Assembly: GCA_029783825.1 (NCBI GenBank)
Contig: JAREIK010000385.1
Location: forward strand, 1,302,001-1,366,000
Origin: Sapria himalayana
Lineage: Eukaryota; Streptophyta; Magnoliopsida; Malpighiales; Rafflesiaceae
Direction: 5' to 3'
Length of the DNA: 64,000 bases
A program made the translations under genes and the position numbers. The notes below the pieces were generated by a model. The model saw nothing but the letters and a program-made list of their open reading frames with translations, searched no databases and had not been told where the DNA came from. Numbering within the stretch: the first letter of the stretch is position 1; each line of letters starts with the position of its first letter. This document shows positions 13,727 to 29,300 of the stretch, in pieces.

Positions 13727-16700
13727 ATGAAGAGAAAACTCCCTCTGAAATACGAAGTCAACGAAGGTTCATTTTAGATTATTATCTGTTACAAACGCCG
13801 GCGTCTTCACTTCGCTTCATTTCTGTATTATGGTTTGCCTATGCTGTTGTTCATGGCAAAGCCATTATTAGAACTCACTTTTTATCTGTGTTCGTAACTT
13901 CACTGAATTTAACGTGGTGATAGACGTTTCCATCGCAAGTATGCTGTAAATTGGCAATGCATTTTTTGTTTGAATCGTTTTTGTCGGACGTGATTTAATT
14001 TAGCCTTCATTTTTGGGTAGATGCTGATCTAGACGAGCTCGAGGATGATTTTTTGGTAATCAGCGATGAGGAGGAAGAAGAAGATGAGGTTGCAAAACAT
14101 AAAGATGACCAAAATAAAAGGAAGAAGGAAAGCAGGTCGATTAGTTTTTACTCTCTAGGTTATGTTTCTCGAATGGTTTGATTGTATTGTTTTGATTTTG
14201 CTTGCCTCCAAATTATAAAGGAAAGGGAAACTCAAGAAGGATCCTGCCCATGATGGTGATTTGTGCGAATTGGTTCAAAAAAAAGGAAACTCTGGCTTAT
14301 TTGTACCAAAATGCTCTGTAAGTGAATGTTCTTCCACTTCTATGTCCACATTTTAAACCAAAGGAATTTAGCTTTAGTGTTGATACTTACTCGAAAGCAA
14401 TGGTGATGTCTCTAGTGCTAATGAGTTTGTATTTGTCACATCTTTCTCGATCCATGTTTATTAAAGGGAAATGCAAGTTTGAAGCGGCACAAAAATCCCA
14501 AAAGGAGCCCCAAGTCATTAGTGCCACATGGGTTTTTTAAGGATGGTATTTTTTTTTATGTTCATCATGCTAGTTTTTATTTAAAGATCAAAATGAGGAT
14601 TATCTGAGGTCCTGCTTTGATGTGATGATAAATATCTTTATTCAACGGTCATAATATCCTTGGGATATTAATTTATTTTAGACCCTGTGACCAGTGTTAA
14701 GTGAGAACCTTGTGTACTGGGTATGATCTCTAATGAGAAAAACTTGCTCTTGGAAATCAAAAATTGTAGATTTTTTACTTAGTTGTTGTTTATTTTGATT
14801 TGAAGGTTGTGCTTCTTCGAGAAAAGTCAAATTGTCCATGGAAGAAGATGAAATGAGAGATTTTATAGATGGCGAAGAAGAAGTAAAGATGGAGCCACTT
14901 GCTTTGAGGTAATCTCATCTGGGGAGTCTTGAAGCCATGGAAGCAAATGGGTTTTTCTGTGATGAGGTTTTTTTCTCGTTCCTTGCAGCCATGGAAGAGT
15001 GATGAGAAAGAATTCAAAGCAGGTAATTGTGGCACCAGAGAGAACCGAGTATATTGTAGGCAGTGTGGATGAACTCTTGAAGTCTCACTCAAATGGCCTA
15101 GTTAAAGTAGAAAAAGATGATCACTCTAGTGAGTTTGACATGGAGAAGTACCAAGCGGATATGGTTGATGATGCAAAAGATATTGATGTGCCCGAAAGGA
15201 TGCAGGTGATTGATGGAACCAGCATAGAAGAGGAGAGTTCATGGATTTTTAACCAACTTTCTTCAAGTTTGTGTCCATTACTATGCCAAGCCGAAGGACT
15301 TGAAAGTAAGGCAAATTTACTCAAGATTAAGAAGGAAGACATTGTGAGGTTTTTGCAACTGCGTCATGTGGACAACTATGATGTAAATACCGAGTGTATA
15401 GCCACATGTTCTTCTCCATATGGAAGATGCATGTCTAATCTTGATTATGATTTTCACTTGTAGATTCCATTTATTGCTATGTATCGAAAAGAGAAGTGCC
15501 GTAGTCTTTTGCAAGATCTACAGGGTGATGGGATAGAAAATGAGTTTGATAATGGTGATGGTGAAACAAGGCCCAAATTGAAGTGGCACAAGGTAAATCT
15601 GCGCTCGCCTCTTTTTTTTTGTAGCAAGTGATGGAGAATGTATGATATGAACTTGAAAAAACTTGTTGTGATAGGCCAAGGTGAGTGGTTAGGACTTGTC
15701 TATTGTGTTTGCAGGTTCTTTGGATCATCAACGAGCTTGACAAGAAGTGGGTTCTTCTCCAGAAGAGGAAGAATGCTCTTCAGGCATACTATGAAACGCG
15801 TTATGAGGAAGAATGCAAAGTTATGGATGATTCGTCAAGGATTTCACTTGCCAAGAGAAAGTTTGAAGCAATTGTCTTGTCTCTTAGAGTGGCTGAAACC
15901 GAAAGGGATGTTGATGATGTAGATGCCAAATTTACCCTTCTCTTTCCTCCTCCCGAAGAAGTTGAGGTAGGAAAATTCAAGAGGCCAAAGACAACATCAT
16001 TTTACAACAACTGCAATAAGGCTTGCTTGTGGAAGATTTCACAAAAGTTTGGTTGTGGTGCTGAGCAACTTGGATCGTGTCTCACACTAGAAAAGGTTGT
16101 AAAATTGTTTTCTCTAATCTTGGTTATTATGATTTTATTTGCATCTCATCCTTCCTTCTCTGTGCACGTGAAGAACTATTAAAATTAATCGCCTAAATAA
16201 TGTAACATGATGGTATATCTATAGGCTAGGAAATTGTTCTTCAGCAAAAGTGAACTGTAAGCTTGTGTCATGGCCTGATGAAATTCTCAAAAGTATTGGA
16301 ATGCGAGGTTGTTCTGTGGGCACTTCACTTCTAGAATGATCTAGAAAAGTTCAAAATATTCTAGATGATTCTAGAGAATCATCTGGCATTTTGATATATT
16401 TCGAAATTTCATTGGGCCGTGACACTTCTAGGTATATGATAAATATGCACTCTAAAATAAAAAAAAATGAGAAAAAAGAAATCATTCCTACAATTTTAAG
16501 TACTTAAATATCCAAATTGTGGCTTTTCTTTCGCAATGAACTGTGTGAAATGACCCCTTTGGTTTAGCTCTTTCTGTTTGTAGGAGATGGAGTTTTGGCA
16601 AGATCCTGATGAATCTCCAATCGTGGTAGCTTTGAATTTTGTTTGTCCGTTGTATGAAACTCCAGAAGCCATTCTTCAAGCTGCTAGACACATGGTATGT

Positions 16701-19700
16701 TGCTCGTATCGAACTCTATTTAGTGTTGGCTATCAGTTGTATAATTGTTTGGCAAATCATCTATATATATATACGTACATAAAATCATACCCAATACACA
16801 AGATTCTTATTTAGCACAAGGTCTGAGCGAGATTAATATTTCAATAATTCAATCTCTAAAAATCATACAAATTATGTCTGATGAGTCTTGAATCTAAAAC
16901 TCTTCACTTTTTAACAAAGATATTTTTCATCATATTAAGATATGTCCTCCATTTACATACATACATACATACATATATGCCTATATATAGTTGGTCAGTT
17001 GCAACTCAATTGTAATGTCTATATACATGTATCTATATACATTACATATAGATACATTACACGTGTATATATACATTACACATGTTTTATCTGTAATGTA
17101 TATGTCTATATACATTACACATGTATATGTGCGAGAATATGTAATGTCTATATATATGTTTAGCACATGTATAGCTTTGAATTGTAATGTATATGTCTAT
17201 ATGTAATGTCTATATATATGTTCAACATATATAAGAATTTGTGTGATGATTATATTATTTGAAGAATAACAATGTCTGATCCTTATTGTTTTAAGAATAT
17301 GATGTGATGATGATGATGATGATTATATTATTTGAAATCTCTCAATTATAATGGGAGAAGTAAAAGTTGTCTATTTTTGAAAAAAATTAAATTTTTTTCT
17401 TCTTTTCTTTAGGTTGCTGCGGAGATAAGTGCCGAGCCATCATTGAGGAAGCACGTGCGAGGTATTTTTATGGAACAAGCAGTAGTCTCTACGAGCCCTA
17501 CTCCCGAAGGAGACAAATCAATAGATTCTCTTCACAAGTTTTCTAGGGTCAAGTGGCTGCGCGACAAGCCCCTTCATAAATTTGTTGATGCCCAATGGCT
17601 TCTTATCCAGAAGGCGGAAGAAGATTCGCTCATTCAAGTTTCTATAAAATTGCCAGAAATTTCAGCGGTCAAGTTGACTGCTGACTCCCATAAAATCTAT
17701 CTCGACTCAAGCAGCAACACTGCAGCCTCTGGGCTATGGAATGATCAAAGAAAATTGATACTAGAGGATGCTTTTTCAAGCTTTCTCCTCCCTTCCCTGG
17801 AGAAGGAGATGCCTGCTCTGCTGGCCCTGAAGGCGAAGAACTGGCTGCTAATGGAATATGGGAAGCAGCTGTGGAACAAAGTGTGCGTTGCTCCGTTTCG
17901 GCCCCCCGAAATTAGAACGGACGTCCCTGGTGGTAGTGCGCCAAGGACTATGGCTTGTTGCTCGGGCCCCGGGAAGCCTCCCAACACCTTCATAATGCTG
18001 GATTCATCTGGGCAGTTGCTTGATGTGTTGCAAATTGGTTCGCTCAGCATGCGATCTCAGACTGTGAACGACCAACAGCGCAGAATAAATGATCAGCAAA
18101 GTTTTCTTAGATTTATTGCAACTCACCGCCCACAAGTTATTGTTCTTGGTGCTGCGAATTCAAATTGTGCACAATTGAGAGATGATGTCAAAGAGGTAGG
18201 GGATCTTGTGCTTTTCAATGTAATGTTTTTAAAAAAAAAAAAAAAAAAAAAAAATTAGCGAATGTTCAACATAGGCCATGCCTTGATACGGTGGTAAGTG
18301 TCTTTGCTTAAGTGTAGTAGATATGGGGAATGTGACTCATTAGATGTAATCTCTCTGATTTTTGGAGGTGAGATTGTTGAGATACTAATCTCTCTCAAAC
18401 TCTGTGTCCAGCATATGTCTTGTATGCCAGGCACATTCTTTTTCTTTGGGATAATAACCAAGGGTGTTTTTGACCTAATGTTGATAATTTTAAATTTAGA
18501 AACAAAAAAAAAGGCAATTTTTTGTTTTTTTTTTTTTAATTTTAATGATTTTTTTTTGAAACAATTTTTTTTTTTCTTAATGCTTAGTGAAGATGATGGG
18601 CTAGGATTTTCAATTAGATGGAGATGAATTTCATTTTTTATTTATAAAAATTGTTTCTTGTTGTGATGGTAAATGCCTTTGTATAAGGGCAATACGTTTT
18701 ATGTCCGAGACTTATTTGACGTAATATCTCTGCTTTTTAGGGATAAAATTGTCAATATATTAATTTTTATTTGATTTCATACTAAGCGAGAGTCTTGTGT
18801 ACTAAATTGGACCTGCTTTCTAAAAAAAAAAAATAAAATTAGAAAATTGGATGCCAATTTGTTCTCGCATGTTATAATTGGTACGATTGTTTTTGTTTCG
18901 TTACAAAAACCTGACTTGTGGGCTGTCTCTATATCTTTTTTTGTTGTTGTTAGAACATCGAGTGTATGTTTTTTTTCTTGATTCTTACAATTGGCTGGTG
19001 GAAGTGGGCTTTTCTCCTGGTATTACCTCCAGGTAAATTTATACATAAACTGCATGCCTACAGCCTGCCTCTGCCAACTGAACCAAGCTATGGGAGTTCG
19101 TTTTGTTTCTTAAACTTTGCATAATATGCTCTATGTGCCATGGTGCTCTTCTCTTCCTTGTGATTTGTTTAATTTTCTGCGGAGGAGGTGATCAAAGTTA
19201 TGATTTTTTTTGTGTTATTTCTTACAAACCAGATGGTTTTGAGGATGGAGGAGAATTGCAGAGGCATGTGCCAAGCGATGGATCCAATTAAGGTTGTTTT
19301 TGGGGATGAGAGCTTATCTCTTTTGTATGAAAATTCTAGTGCCTCTGCCTGTGAATTCCCTGGGAAAGAGGGCACTGTGAAACGAGCAGTGGCACTCGGG
19401 CGTTATTTTCAGAACCCTTTGGCTATGATCTCGCTGTTGTGTGGTCCTCAGAGAGACTTGCTTTCGTGGGCTCTCCACCCCCTGGACCACTTTCTGATGG
19501 CAGATGAGAAATACAAGGTGATAGAGATGGTCATGGTGGAAGTCATCAACCAAGTTGGCATTGACATAAACTTCGCTTCCACACATGATTGGCTGTTTTC
19601 TCCTGTCCAGTTCATCTCTGGGCTTGGCCCCCTGAAGGCATCACGTCTCCATGGAAGCTTGGCGGGAGGAAGAACAATCAGCAACAGAAAGGACTTTGCT

Positions 19701-22700
19701 TGCTGTGGACTGGGAACGGAGAAGATTTTCTGCAACGCTGTTGCCTTCTTCCATCTGCGTTCTGTTGAGTCGCTACTCAGGGGCACTGACGTCCATTTAT
19801 TCGATGAGACGCGTATCCATCCTGAATCGTATTCTCTTGCTGAAAGATTAGCCGCAGCTGCGATTGATGGTGACCATGCTGCTCAAGATCAACAACCCAT
19901 TTTGTACTTGAAGGAAAATATGCATCTCTTGAAGGATTTTGATGTGGATGCCTATGCTGATAAGCACGAAACAGAAATGGGCGAAGATAGGAGAGAGACT
20001 CTCCGCGACATTAAAATGGAACTCCTGTGTGGATTTTCTGATCCGCGCAAAGCCTACGCAGAGCCAACTCAAGACGAGGAGTTTAATCTGGTGGCAGGGA
20101 ATGATGAGGAAGCATTTGCTGAAGGGAGGGTTGTTAGGGTTGTTATTTGTCGAGTTTTTCCACAGCGAGCTTTTTGTTCGCTAGACTCGGGCTTGACTGG
20201 GGTGATCACAAGGGATGATTTTTTGGAAGAGGCTGAAGATTTTTCTCTTACGGAAAAGCTTCGCGAAGGTGATTCAATCATCTGCAAGATAACACAAATT
20301 GATAAGAGCAAATACCAGGTGTTCTTGACTCGTAGAGAAGGGGAGCTCAAGAGTTGCAAATTCATCAACAGTATGGATGATGTTGAACCGTACTACTGCA
20401 GAACTCAGAGAAGCATGGTGAGTCAGCAGGAGAAGACCCGTGAGGAGCATGCTAGAAAACATTTTAAGCCGAGGAGAATTGATCATCCTCAATTCAAAAA
20501 TATAGCAATGGATGAAGCTGTCCAGGTACTCATGCTTATATTGGACATTTCATATTAGGTCTTATTAGAACCCTGAAATGAAGAGTATTTGAGCTATAAT
20601 AATATTAAAATGGTTGATCACATGAGAAATTCATGCTTATATTGGACATTTTACATTGGATTTTATTAAAACTTAGAAATTAAAAGTATCTGGGCTATAA
20701 TAACACTGGAATGGTTGATTACTTGAGAAATTTATGCTTATATCAAGTATTTCACATTGATACTCATTAGAATTCTGAAATCAAAAATATTTTGGCTATA
20801 ATAAAACTGAAATGGTTGATCACCTGAAAAATTAATGCTTATATCAGACATTTAATATTGAATCTCATTATAACTTCGAAATCAAAAGTATTTGGGCTAT
20901 AATAATACTGAAATGATTGATCACCTGAAAAATTTTATGCTTACATCGAGCATTTCATATTGGATCTTATTACATCTCTGAAATCAAAAATATTTGGGCT
21001 ATAATAATACTGAAATGGTTGATCACATTATAAATTTATGATTATATCTGATATTTCATATTGGATTGTATTAGAACTTTGAAATCAAAAGTAATTTGGC
21101 TATAATAATGTTAAAATAATTGATTACTTGAGAAATTCATGATCATATCAGACATTTCGCATGAGATCTTATTAGAACTTTGAAATCAGAAGTATTTGGA
21201 CTAACAATATTGAAATGGTTGATCACCTGAGAAAATCATGCTTGTATTGGGTATTTCATATTTGATCTTTTTAAAACTCTGAAATTAAAAGTATTTGAGC
21301 TATAATAATATTAAAATGGTTGATCACCTAAGAAATTCATGCTTATATGAGACATTTTACATTGGATTTTATTAAAACTTAGAAATTAAAAGTATCTGGG
21401 CTATAATAACACTGGAATGGTTGATCACCTGAGAAATTTATGCTTATATCAAGTATTTCACATTGATACTCATTAGAATTCTGAAATCAAAAATATTTTG
21501 GCTATAATAAAACTGAAATGGTTGATCACCTGAAAAATTAATGCTTATATCAGACATTTAATATTGAATCTCTTTATAACTTTGAAATCAAAAGTATTTG
21601 GGCTATAATAATACTGAAATGATTGATCACCTGAAAAATTTTATGCTTACATCGAGCATTTCATATTAGATCTTATTACATCTCTGAAATCAAAAAATAT
21701 TCGGGCTATAATAAAACTGAAATGGTTGATCACATAAGAAATTTATGATTAAATCATATATTTCATATTGGATTTTATTAGAACTCTGAAATCAAAAGTA
21801 ATTGGGCTATAATAATACTAAAATAGTTGATTACTTGAGAAATTCATGATCATATCGGGCATTTCACATGGGATCTTATTAGAATTTTGAAATCAAAAGT
21901 ATTTGGACTAATAATATTGAAATGGTTGATCACCTGAGAAAATCATGCTTGTATTGGGTATTTCATATTTGATCTTTTTAAAACTCTAAAATTAAAAGTA
22001 TTTGAGCTATAATAATATTAAAATGGTTGATCACCTAAGAAATTCATGTTTATATGAGACATTTTGCATTGGATTTTATTAAAACTTAGAAATTAAAAGT
22101 ATCTGGGCTATAATAACACTGGAATGGTTGATCACCTGAGAAATTTATGCTTATATCAAGTATTTCACATTCATACTCATTAGAATTCTGAAATCAAAAA
22201 TATTTTGGCTATAATAATACTGAAATGGTTGATCACTTGAAAAATTAATGCTTATATCAGACATTTCATATTGAATCCCATTATAACTTTGAAATCAAAA
22301 GTATTTGGGCTATAATAATATTGAAATGATTGATCACTTGAAAAATTTTATGCTTACATCGAGCATTTCATATTGGATCTTATTACATCTCTGAAATCAA
22401 AAAATATTCGGGCTATAATAAAACTGAAATGGTTGATCACATAAGAAATTTATGATTAAATCATATATTTCATATTGGATTTTATTAGAACTCTGAAATC
22501 AAAAGTAATTGGGCTATAATAATACTAAAATAGTTGATTACTTGAGAAATTCATGATCATATCGGGCATTTCACATGGGATCTTATTAGAATTTTGAAAT
22601 CAAAAGTATTTGGACTAATAATATTGAAATGGTTGATCACCTGAGAAAATCATGCTTGTATTGGGTATTTCATATTTGATCTTTTTAAAACTCTAAAATT

Positions 22701-25700
22701 AAAAGTATTTGAGCTATAATAATATTAAAATGGTTGATCACCTAAGAAATTCATGCTTATATGAGACATTTTGCATTGGATTTTATTAAAACTTAGAAAT
22801 TAAAAGTATCTGGGCTATAATAACACTGGAATGGTTGATCACCTGAGAAATTTATGCTTATATCAAGTATTTCACATTCATACTCATTAGAATTCTGAAA
22901 TCAAAAATATTTTGGCAATAATAATACTGAAATGGTTGATCACTTGAAAAATTAATGCTTATATCAGATATTTCATATTGAATCCCATTATAACTTTGAA
23001 ATCAAAAGTATTTGGGCTATAATAATACTGAAATGATTGATCACCTGAAAAATTTTATGCTTATATCGAGCATTTCATGTTGGATCTTATTACATCTCTG
23101 AAATCAAAAATATTTGGGTTATAATAAAACTGAAATGGTTGATCACATAAGAAATTTATGATTAAATCATATATTCCATATTGGATTTTATTAGAACTCT
23201 GAAATCAAAAGTAATTGGGCTATAATAATACTAAAATAGTTGATTACTTGAGAAATTCATGATCATATCGGGCATTTCACATGGGATCTTATTAGAACTA
23301 TGAAATCAAAAGTATTTGGACTAATAATATTGAAATGGTTGATCACCTGAGAAATGCATGCTTATATTGGGTATTTCATATTTGATCCTTTTAAAACTCT
23401 AAAATTAAAAATATTTGAGTTATAATAATATTGAAATGGTTAATTATCTAAAGAAATTATCATGTTGTATGCATTTATTGAAGGTTAAATCATAGTGTGA
23501 TGACAAGTGTCTTCGTTTAAGGGTGGTAGGTCTTGGGTTCTAGATTCAGCAGATACAGTCTCTTTGATTTTCAGAGGTAAGACCGTTGAGATATTATTCC
23601 TTTTCAGCTCCTCTTCAAGTGGGAGCATAGTGCACTGAGTATGACCTCCATCTTTACTAGATTGATTTGCTCAATTTCATTGTAGTTCGAGAATAGCTAC
23701 ATGTTATGTGGGAGGCAAAAGTGGTGCTTGTGTTTGGTTATATTGCTTGGTTAAGTTACATACAATTGTTTCACAAGTGCCGATGTGTTTTTTAAAATGA
23801 CTGATACGAATTGTATTCTTCTTATTTTTGAGTAGTTCCTTTCCAGCAAAGAACTTGGAGAGAGCATATTCCGGCCAAGTGCAAGAGGCCCATTTTACTT
23901 GACTTTAACTCTTAAAGTCTGTGATGGAATATATGTTAACAAAGACATTGTGGAAGGAGAGAAAGACAACAGAAGCATCAATAGCTTGCTCTGTCTTGGT
24001 AAAACCTTGAAGATTGGGAATGATGTTTACAACAATCTGAATGAGGTTGTGTTTTATGTTTTTGCGCATCTACAAGCACATTTGGTTTATTCATGATATG
24101 TTTTTTTGTTTTTGGAATAATATATCTCTGTGATATTGTTCACACACACACACACACATGAAATAGTAATATAATTTGAAATATGAAAACTATAGAGCAT
24201 ATAGTTGACCTAGTTTGTTCAAGATGATAAAACATGCCGTTCTTGGCTTAATAATTATTAGATAATTAAATTTTTATACTATTCTATTATCTTTTATAAA
24301 ATAAATGAACTCGCGATTTTATGAATATGTTTGCTAGTTTATTATTTATAATATTAATCTTTTTAAGAATATTATATTTATCTGGTGAGATAAAATTATT
24401 AATTATCTATTATATGTAATTTATAAACTAAGATAATATTTAAGTAATTCAAGATAGTTTACATGAAATACTAACTGTATCATTTCTTACTTCTAATAAA
24501 TTTGAAAGATTGTGTTGAAAGGTCTTGAATTATGGATATTTCTTCCGGGCAAAAACACTTGTGAGGGAGTTTTTGTATTTCTTATTTTAGGAGAAATATA
24601 TGATTTTATTATTATTATTATAAATTATTATGATTAAGAGATATTATTTAGATTGACTAAAATATTTTTGTTAAGTACTAGGGAACCATGTTATTTATCC
24701 GAAAAGGTACACTTGCCTAAAATAAGACTCTAGAGTGTAGGAGAATTGCCTCTATGTCAGTTTAATTAGAATTTAGTCAAAAAATATTTTATTTATCATT
24801 AATTATGAATTTATTTAATTTTTAAGTGTTTCAGTAAAATGAGATGTTAAATGATTATAAAATAAAGTAAAGTGATACATACAATCAACTTGATTCTTTA
24901 ATTATATTTGTTTCAAGCTTGTTAATTGAGTTTATTGTATCATATAAGTAAGATATCATGAAAGAGTATAAATATGTTGCAAGTTCTCAAATCTTACATT
25001 TATCATAACATACAATTATCTCTTGTTTTATCATATTAGATGATAATTGAAGACACTGTGATTGAGGGGATAAGTGTATTATCCTTTCATAAGAACAAGT
25101 TAAAAATAAGAGTTAGCTTAGTTCAAAGAACAATAATATATTGTGTATTAGATGTAGTGTGGACGTAGTGATCGAGAGGATAAGCATTTATGCACTGTTG
25201 CCATGTTAAGTAAAGGAAAAGTAAAAATGACAACACAATTTCAATAGCCACAAGGCATGATAAAATACAATCATGTGCTTGGAGCACTTCAACCCATCAA
25301 GGATTGGTCAGATGACAATCAACTGGCATAAAATTAAAGAAATCATGAATTTTACAATCTTTTCTAATTCAAGGGATGTTCTTCTGGAGTGGGTTAATCT
25401 TTTCTAAGAGAACAATCAAATTGTGTGCAAGTTGATCTTGATAATTATGCTGATCAAAAATCACATATTTGGAACACTCTAACATAGAAATCACTATTAT
25501 TTTTATCTTTTTTTCTTCATTATTATTTTTTCCTTCTTATATTTTCATTATCTTTTTATTTCTATTATTATTTTTTCCTTCTTACATTTTCATTATCTTT
25601 TTATTTCTATTATTATTTATTCTCTTTCTATCCTTATCTTTTTTTTTTTTTTTTTTGAAATTACATGAATATATCAAATGATAAAAAAATAAATAATATA

Positions 25701-26250
25701 TATATATATTGAATTGATTGACCACACACGATCTCATAAGAATTTTAAAATTTTCCATTTAGGCAAAAATCATGTTGATTATTGATCACATGTAAAATCA
25801 TTGTATTATAATTGTATGTATTTGTTTGAGATCATGTTTTAATGTGATGATAATTGATTTTGTCTAAAAGCTTTAGGTATCAGACAAAATTTCTCTAATT
25901 TTTTCGAGTAGGATCGTCAAATTATAATTTTTTTTAAAATTTCATATTAAATTGAAAATCTTGTACATTATGTATGACCTATATATATATATGTGTGTGT
26001 GTGTATATATATATATATTTATAGCTGATTGATCACGCAAATCTCATAAGAATGTTAAATTTATATATTTAAGCAAAAATAATATTGAGATTATTGATGT
26101 GATGATAATCGACTTTGTCCAAGGATTTTAGGTCGCAGATTTGATACTCAATGGATGTAACCTCTCTAATTTTTAGGATTTGATTATAAATATATTAATT
26201 TTTTTCAAATCATATGCTAAATTAGAAGTGTCGTACACTAGTTATGACCT

Positions 26251-26303
<53 letters not shown>

Positions 26304-29300
26304 CACAAAATAAGGCAAGTATCTAGTTTTGTTCATCTTTTCATACAAATTCATTAAAAAAATTTGCCATGATAATTGTGTTAACTCATTTGACTCAACT
26401 ATCACCATTGTTTTTAAAAATGACTTAGCCAAGCAAAGTCTTATTCTTCCATGAATGTATTTCTTTGTTTTTGTGATTGTTATATAATTGTGATATTTTT
26501 GTTTCTTAATGTAAACACCAATAGGTCATGGATCAATATGTTAATAGGCTGGTGGCCCGCATGAAAGAAATGCTAAGTTTTCGGAAATTTCGCGCCAGCT
26601 CAAAAGCTGAGGTTGAAGAACAATTAAGAGCGGAGAAATTAGATCACCCCATGAGGATTGTTTATTGCATCAGCGCTTCTCATGAACATCCGGGGACTTT
26701 TGTTTTGTCATATATGAGAACGAATATGCGGCATGAGTTTATTGGTCTGCACCCAAACGAGGGATGGAAGTTTAGGAAGGGCTCATTTGACAAAGTTGAG
26801 CAGCTTGTATCATATTTTCAGGAGCATATTGATGACTTGCAGAACGAGTCAGCAAAACTAAAAGCTCCTGCCTCAGGAAGTGATGATGTTTGGCACAGCA
26901 GCGGCAGAAATGGTTCATCTACATTTGATTTTGGAGGTAAGAACCAAGTTTTTGCCTCCTTCACATCGTAATCAATATTTTTTTTGCTTCTAATTTTAGG
27001 GTTCTTATTATTTGTCGAGCTATCTTTCTCATATAAAATTGATGTTAATATTATTTTTTTTCCCTAAATTGGCTCGGATAAAGGAGAAAAAAGAAGAAGA
27101 ATATTAGTCAGGTAAAACATATTAAGAATGAAAATAATTAAATTCTAATAAAATATAAATTTTAAGAGAGATAAATGATAATTAAACAAGTTTATGAATT
27201 CATATTTAAATATCATTAAATAATTAAATAAAGTTTATTTTAATTTTAGATACATAATTAAATAAAGTCAATGAATGTTAGTGAAGATATCAAAAAAAAA
27301 TGAATGCTAAAAAAATTTTAAGGCTTGATGGTATTCTTATTCAAGTTTGGAGGTTGCTGGTGGAAAATATGTGAATGAATAATTAAAGATAAAATATTAT
27401 AATTTTTATTTTTGAGAAAAAAAGAGACTTTCGAAATTATAATAATTGTCGAAGTATTAAACATATGAGGTATATTATAAAAAATTTAAAAAAATATTAA
27501 ATACAAATTAAGAAGAGAAATGAGTATTTTAGAGAATTACTTTAAATTTATGTCAGGCAAGTCTATTATGATGTATATTTATTTAGTTAGATAATCAAAT
27601 GATAAATATAGAGAAAATCGGGAATACTTATGCATTATAATTATTGATTTTGAGAAAGTTTATGATAGAGTCTCAAGAGGCTTAATAATCAATTGTATAA
27701 GGGAGTGATATCTAAAGTTAAATTAGTTCAAGATATCATTTATAAGCTTCTAATAGATAATCAACTGTGCCTGGCCCGACACGGTTACCGTTGCGTGCCG
27801 AGCCAAGAACGGCATGGTCACCGGCCCGGCACTGTAGTCATGTTGGCCGGTTTAAAACTGGGCTGGGCTGGGCCGGCCCGACCCATTTGACACCTCTACA
27901 TAAAATTAACTAAAATATAATTTTTATAGAATAGCTATATGATCAATCATGTTGTAAGAAAATAAATATTAGACGATCAATTAATAACATATTCAAAGAA
28001 TGAGTGTTGTAGTAGAGATGAGGATGGCAACATGGATGTGTGGTAGGACTAGAAATAATAAAACTAAAAATTAATTAATTATAAAAAAAGTTTGAAATAA
28101 CTTTTATAAATGATAAGAAAAGAAAATTTTCTGAGGTGGTATGGCTACGTCTAATGAATACTTTCTAGCATGCTAATTAATTAATTTGAGATTATTCTAG
28201 TAGATCAATGAAAATTAATTAGAGATAATACTATAATCAATTGAGTAGAAATTGGAAATAAAGATTTATTAATGAAAGATTAAGAATAGACATAATTTTT
28301 TATAGAATTGATTAGAAAAATATGATTTATATAACTAATCCTAAGTAGTTGAGATAATAATTAGTTCATTATAATGATTACTATTTTTTTAAAAAAAAAT
28401 TTAATATAAATATTTAAATTATAAAATTTACTTTTCTTAATTAAAAAATTCAAAAATAATTACTACCTTGAATTTTAAGAAATTCTGTTGTTAATTGTAG
28501 GTGAGTGTTTGCAGTAAAAATTAATCATGATGGTAAGTTAGCTAATACTTTTTGAATTGATTATCATGATATTTTTCTTCATTAACTAAAATATCTTTAG
28601 TTTGAATGCTCATATTTCTTGTAGTTCATCATCTGCTTTCTAAGCACATATATAGGCTTAAAATCCAATTTGTAGGTTCGTTTAAGATCTTATACGAACT
28701 TAAATAATATTTGAGTGCTTGATTTATAAGATTTGTAGTCATAATTATTTTTTTTTAATCTGCACAATTGTGTTCTAAATTGTTTTTTGTTTTATCAGAT
28801 GTGTTAGGATAATAATTTATTTTATTTTAGTTTTTTTTTTTGGAAACCGAGGGCGCCCACTTACGACGACCCCTACATCCCCCTCGGTCCCCAGAGAATC
28901 GAGTGGGTAAGAAATATCCCAGATACAAGTACTCCTCACCACCGGTAAGACTTGAACTCGTGACCTACTGGACATTGCCAAGAGCCTTAACCAACTAAGC
29001 TCCCTATGAGAGGGATGATAATTTATTTCATTGATTGTATATGTAGATGATATTCTCATTAAAAAAGATATAATTGAGCTATCTGCATACTTAGTTCTTC
29101 TAATAACATAACATTACATTGAATAATTATAAATAAATTTAATTATTTGATTATTTTTAAATCATATATAAATTTTATATTTGGTATATTTAGTAATTTT
29201 ATAGATTCTTCGTGACGGACTTACCTTGATAATGCACTTCGTATGCTTGGTAGATATATGAAGAAATATCAAGGACTTGACATTTTATTTAATGGTTATG

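Noticed and set aside
16300..16420. TCTAGA-rich words in SPT6 intron 8 resembling the gypsy LTR at 32850-32950
   Set aside because: The likeness is limited to short TCTAGAAGATT-type words and is not enough to call an LTR fragment.
25469..25681. 70-codon Phe/Leu/Ile-rich frame resembling a membrane protein
   Set aside because: T-rich low-complexity intron DNA with no homology recognised.
28817..29059. 80-codon minus-strand frame
   Set aside because: It coincides with the tRNA-derived SINE and its flanks.
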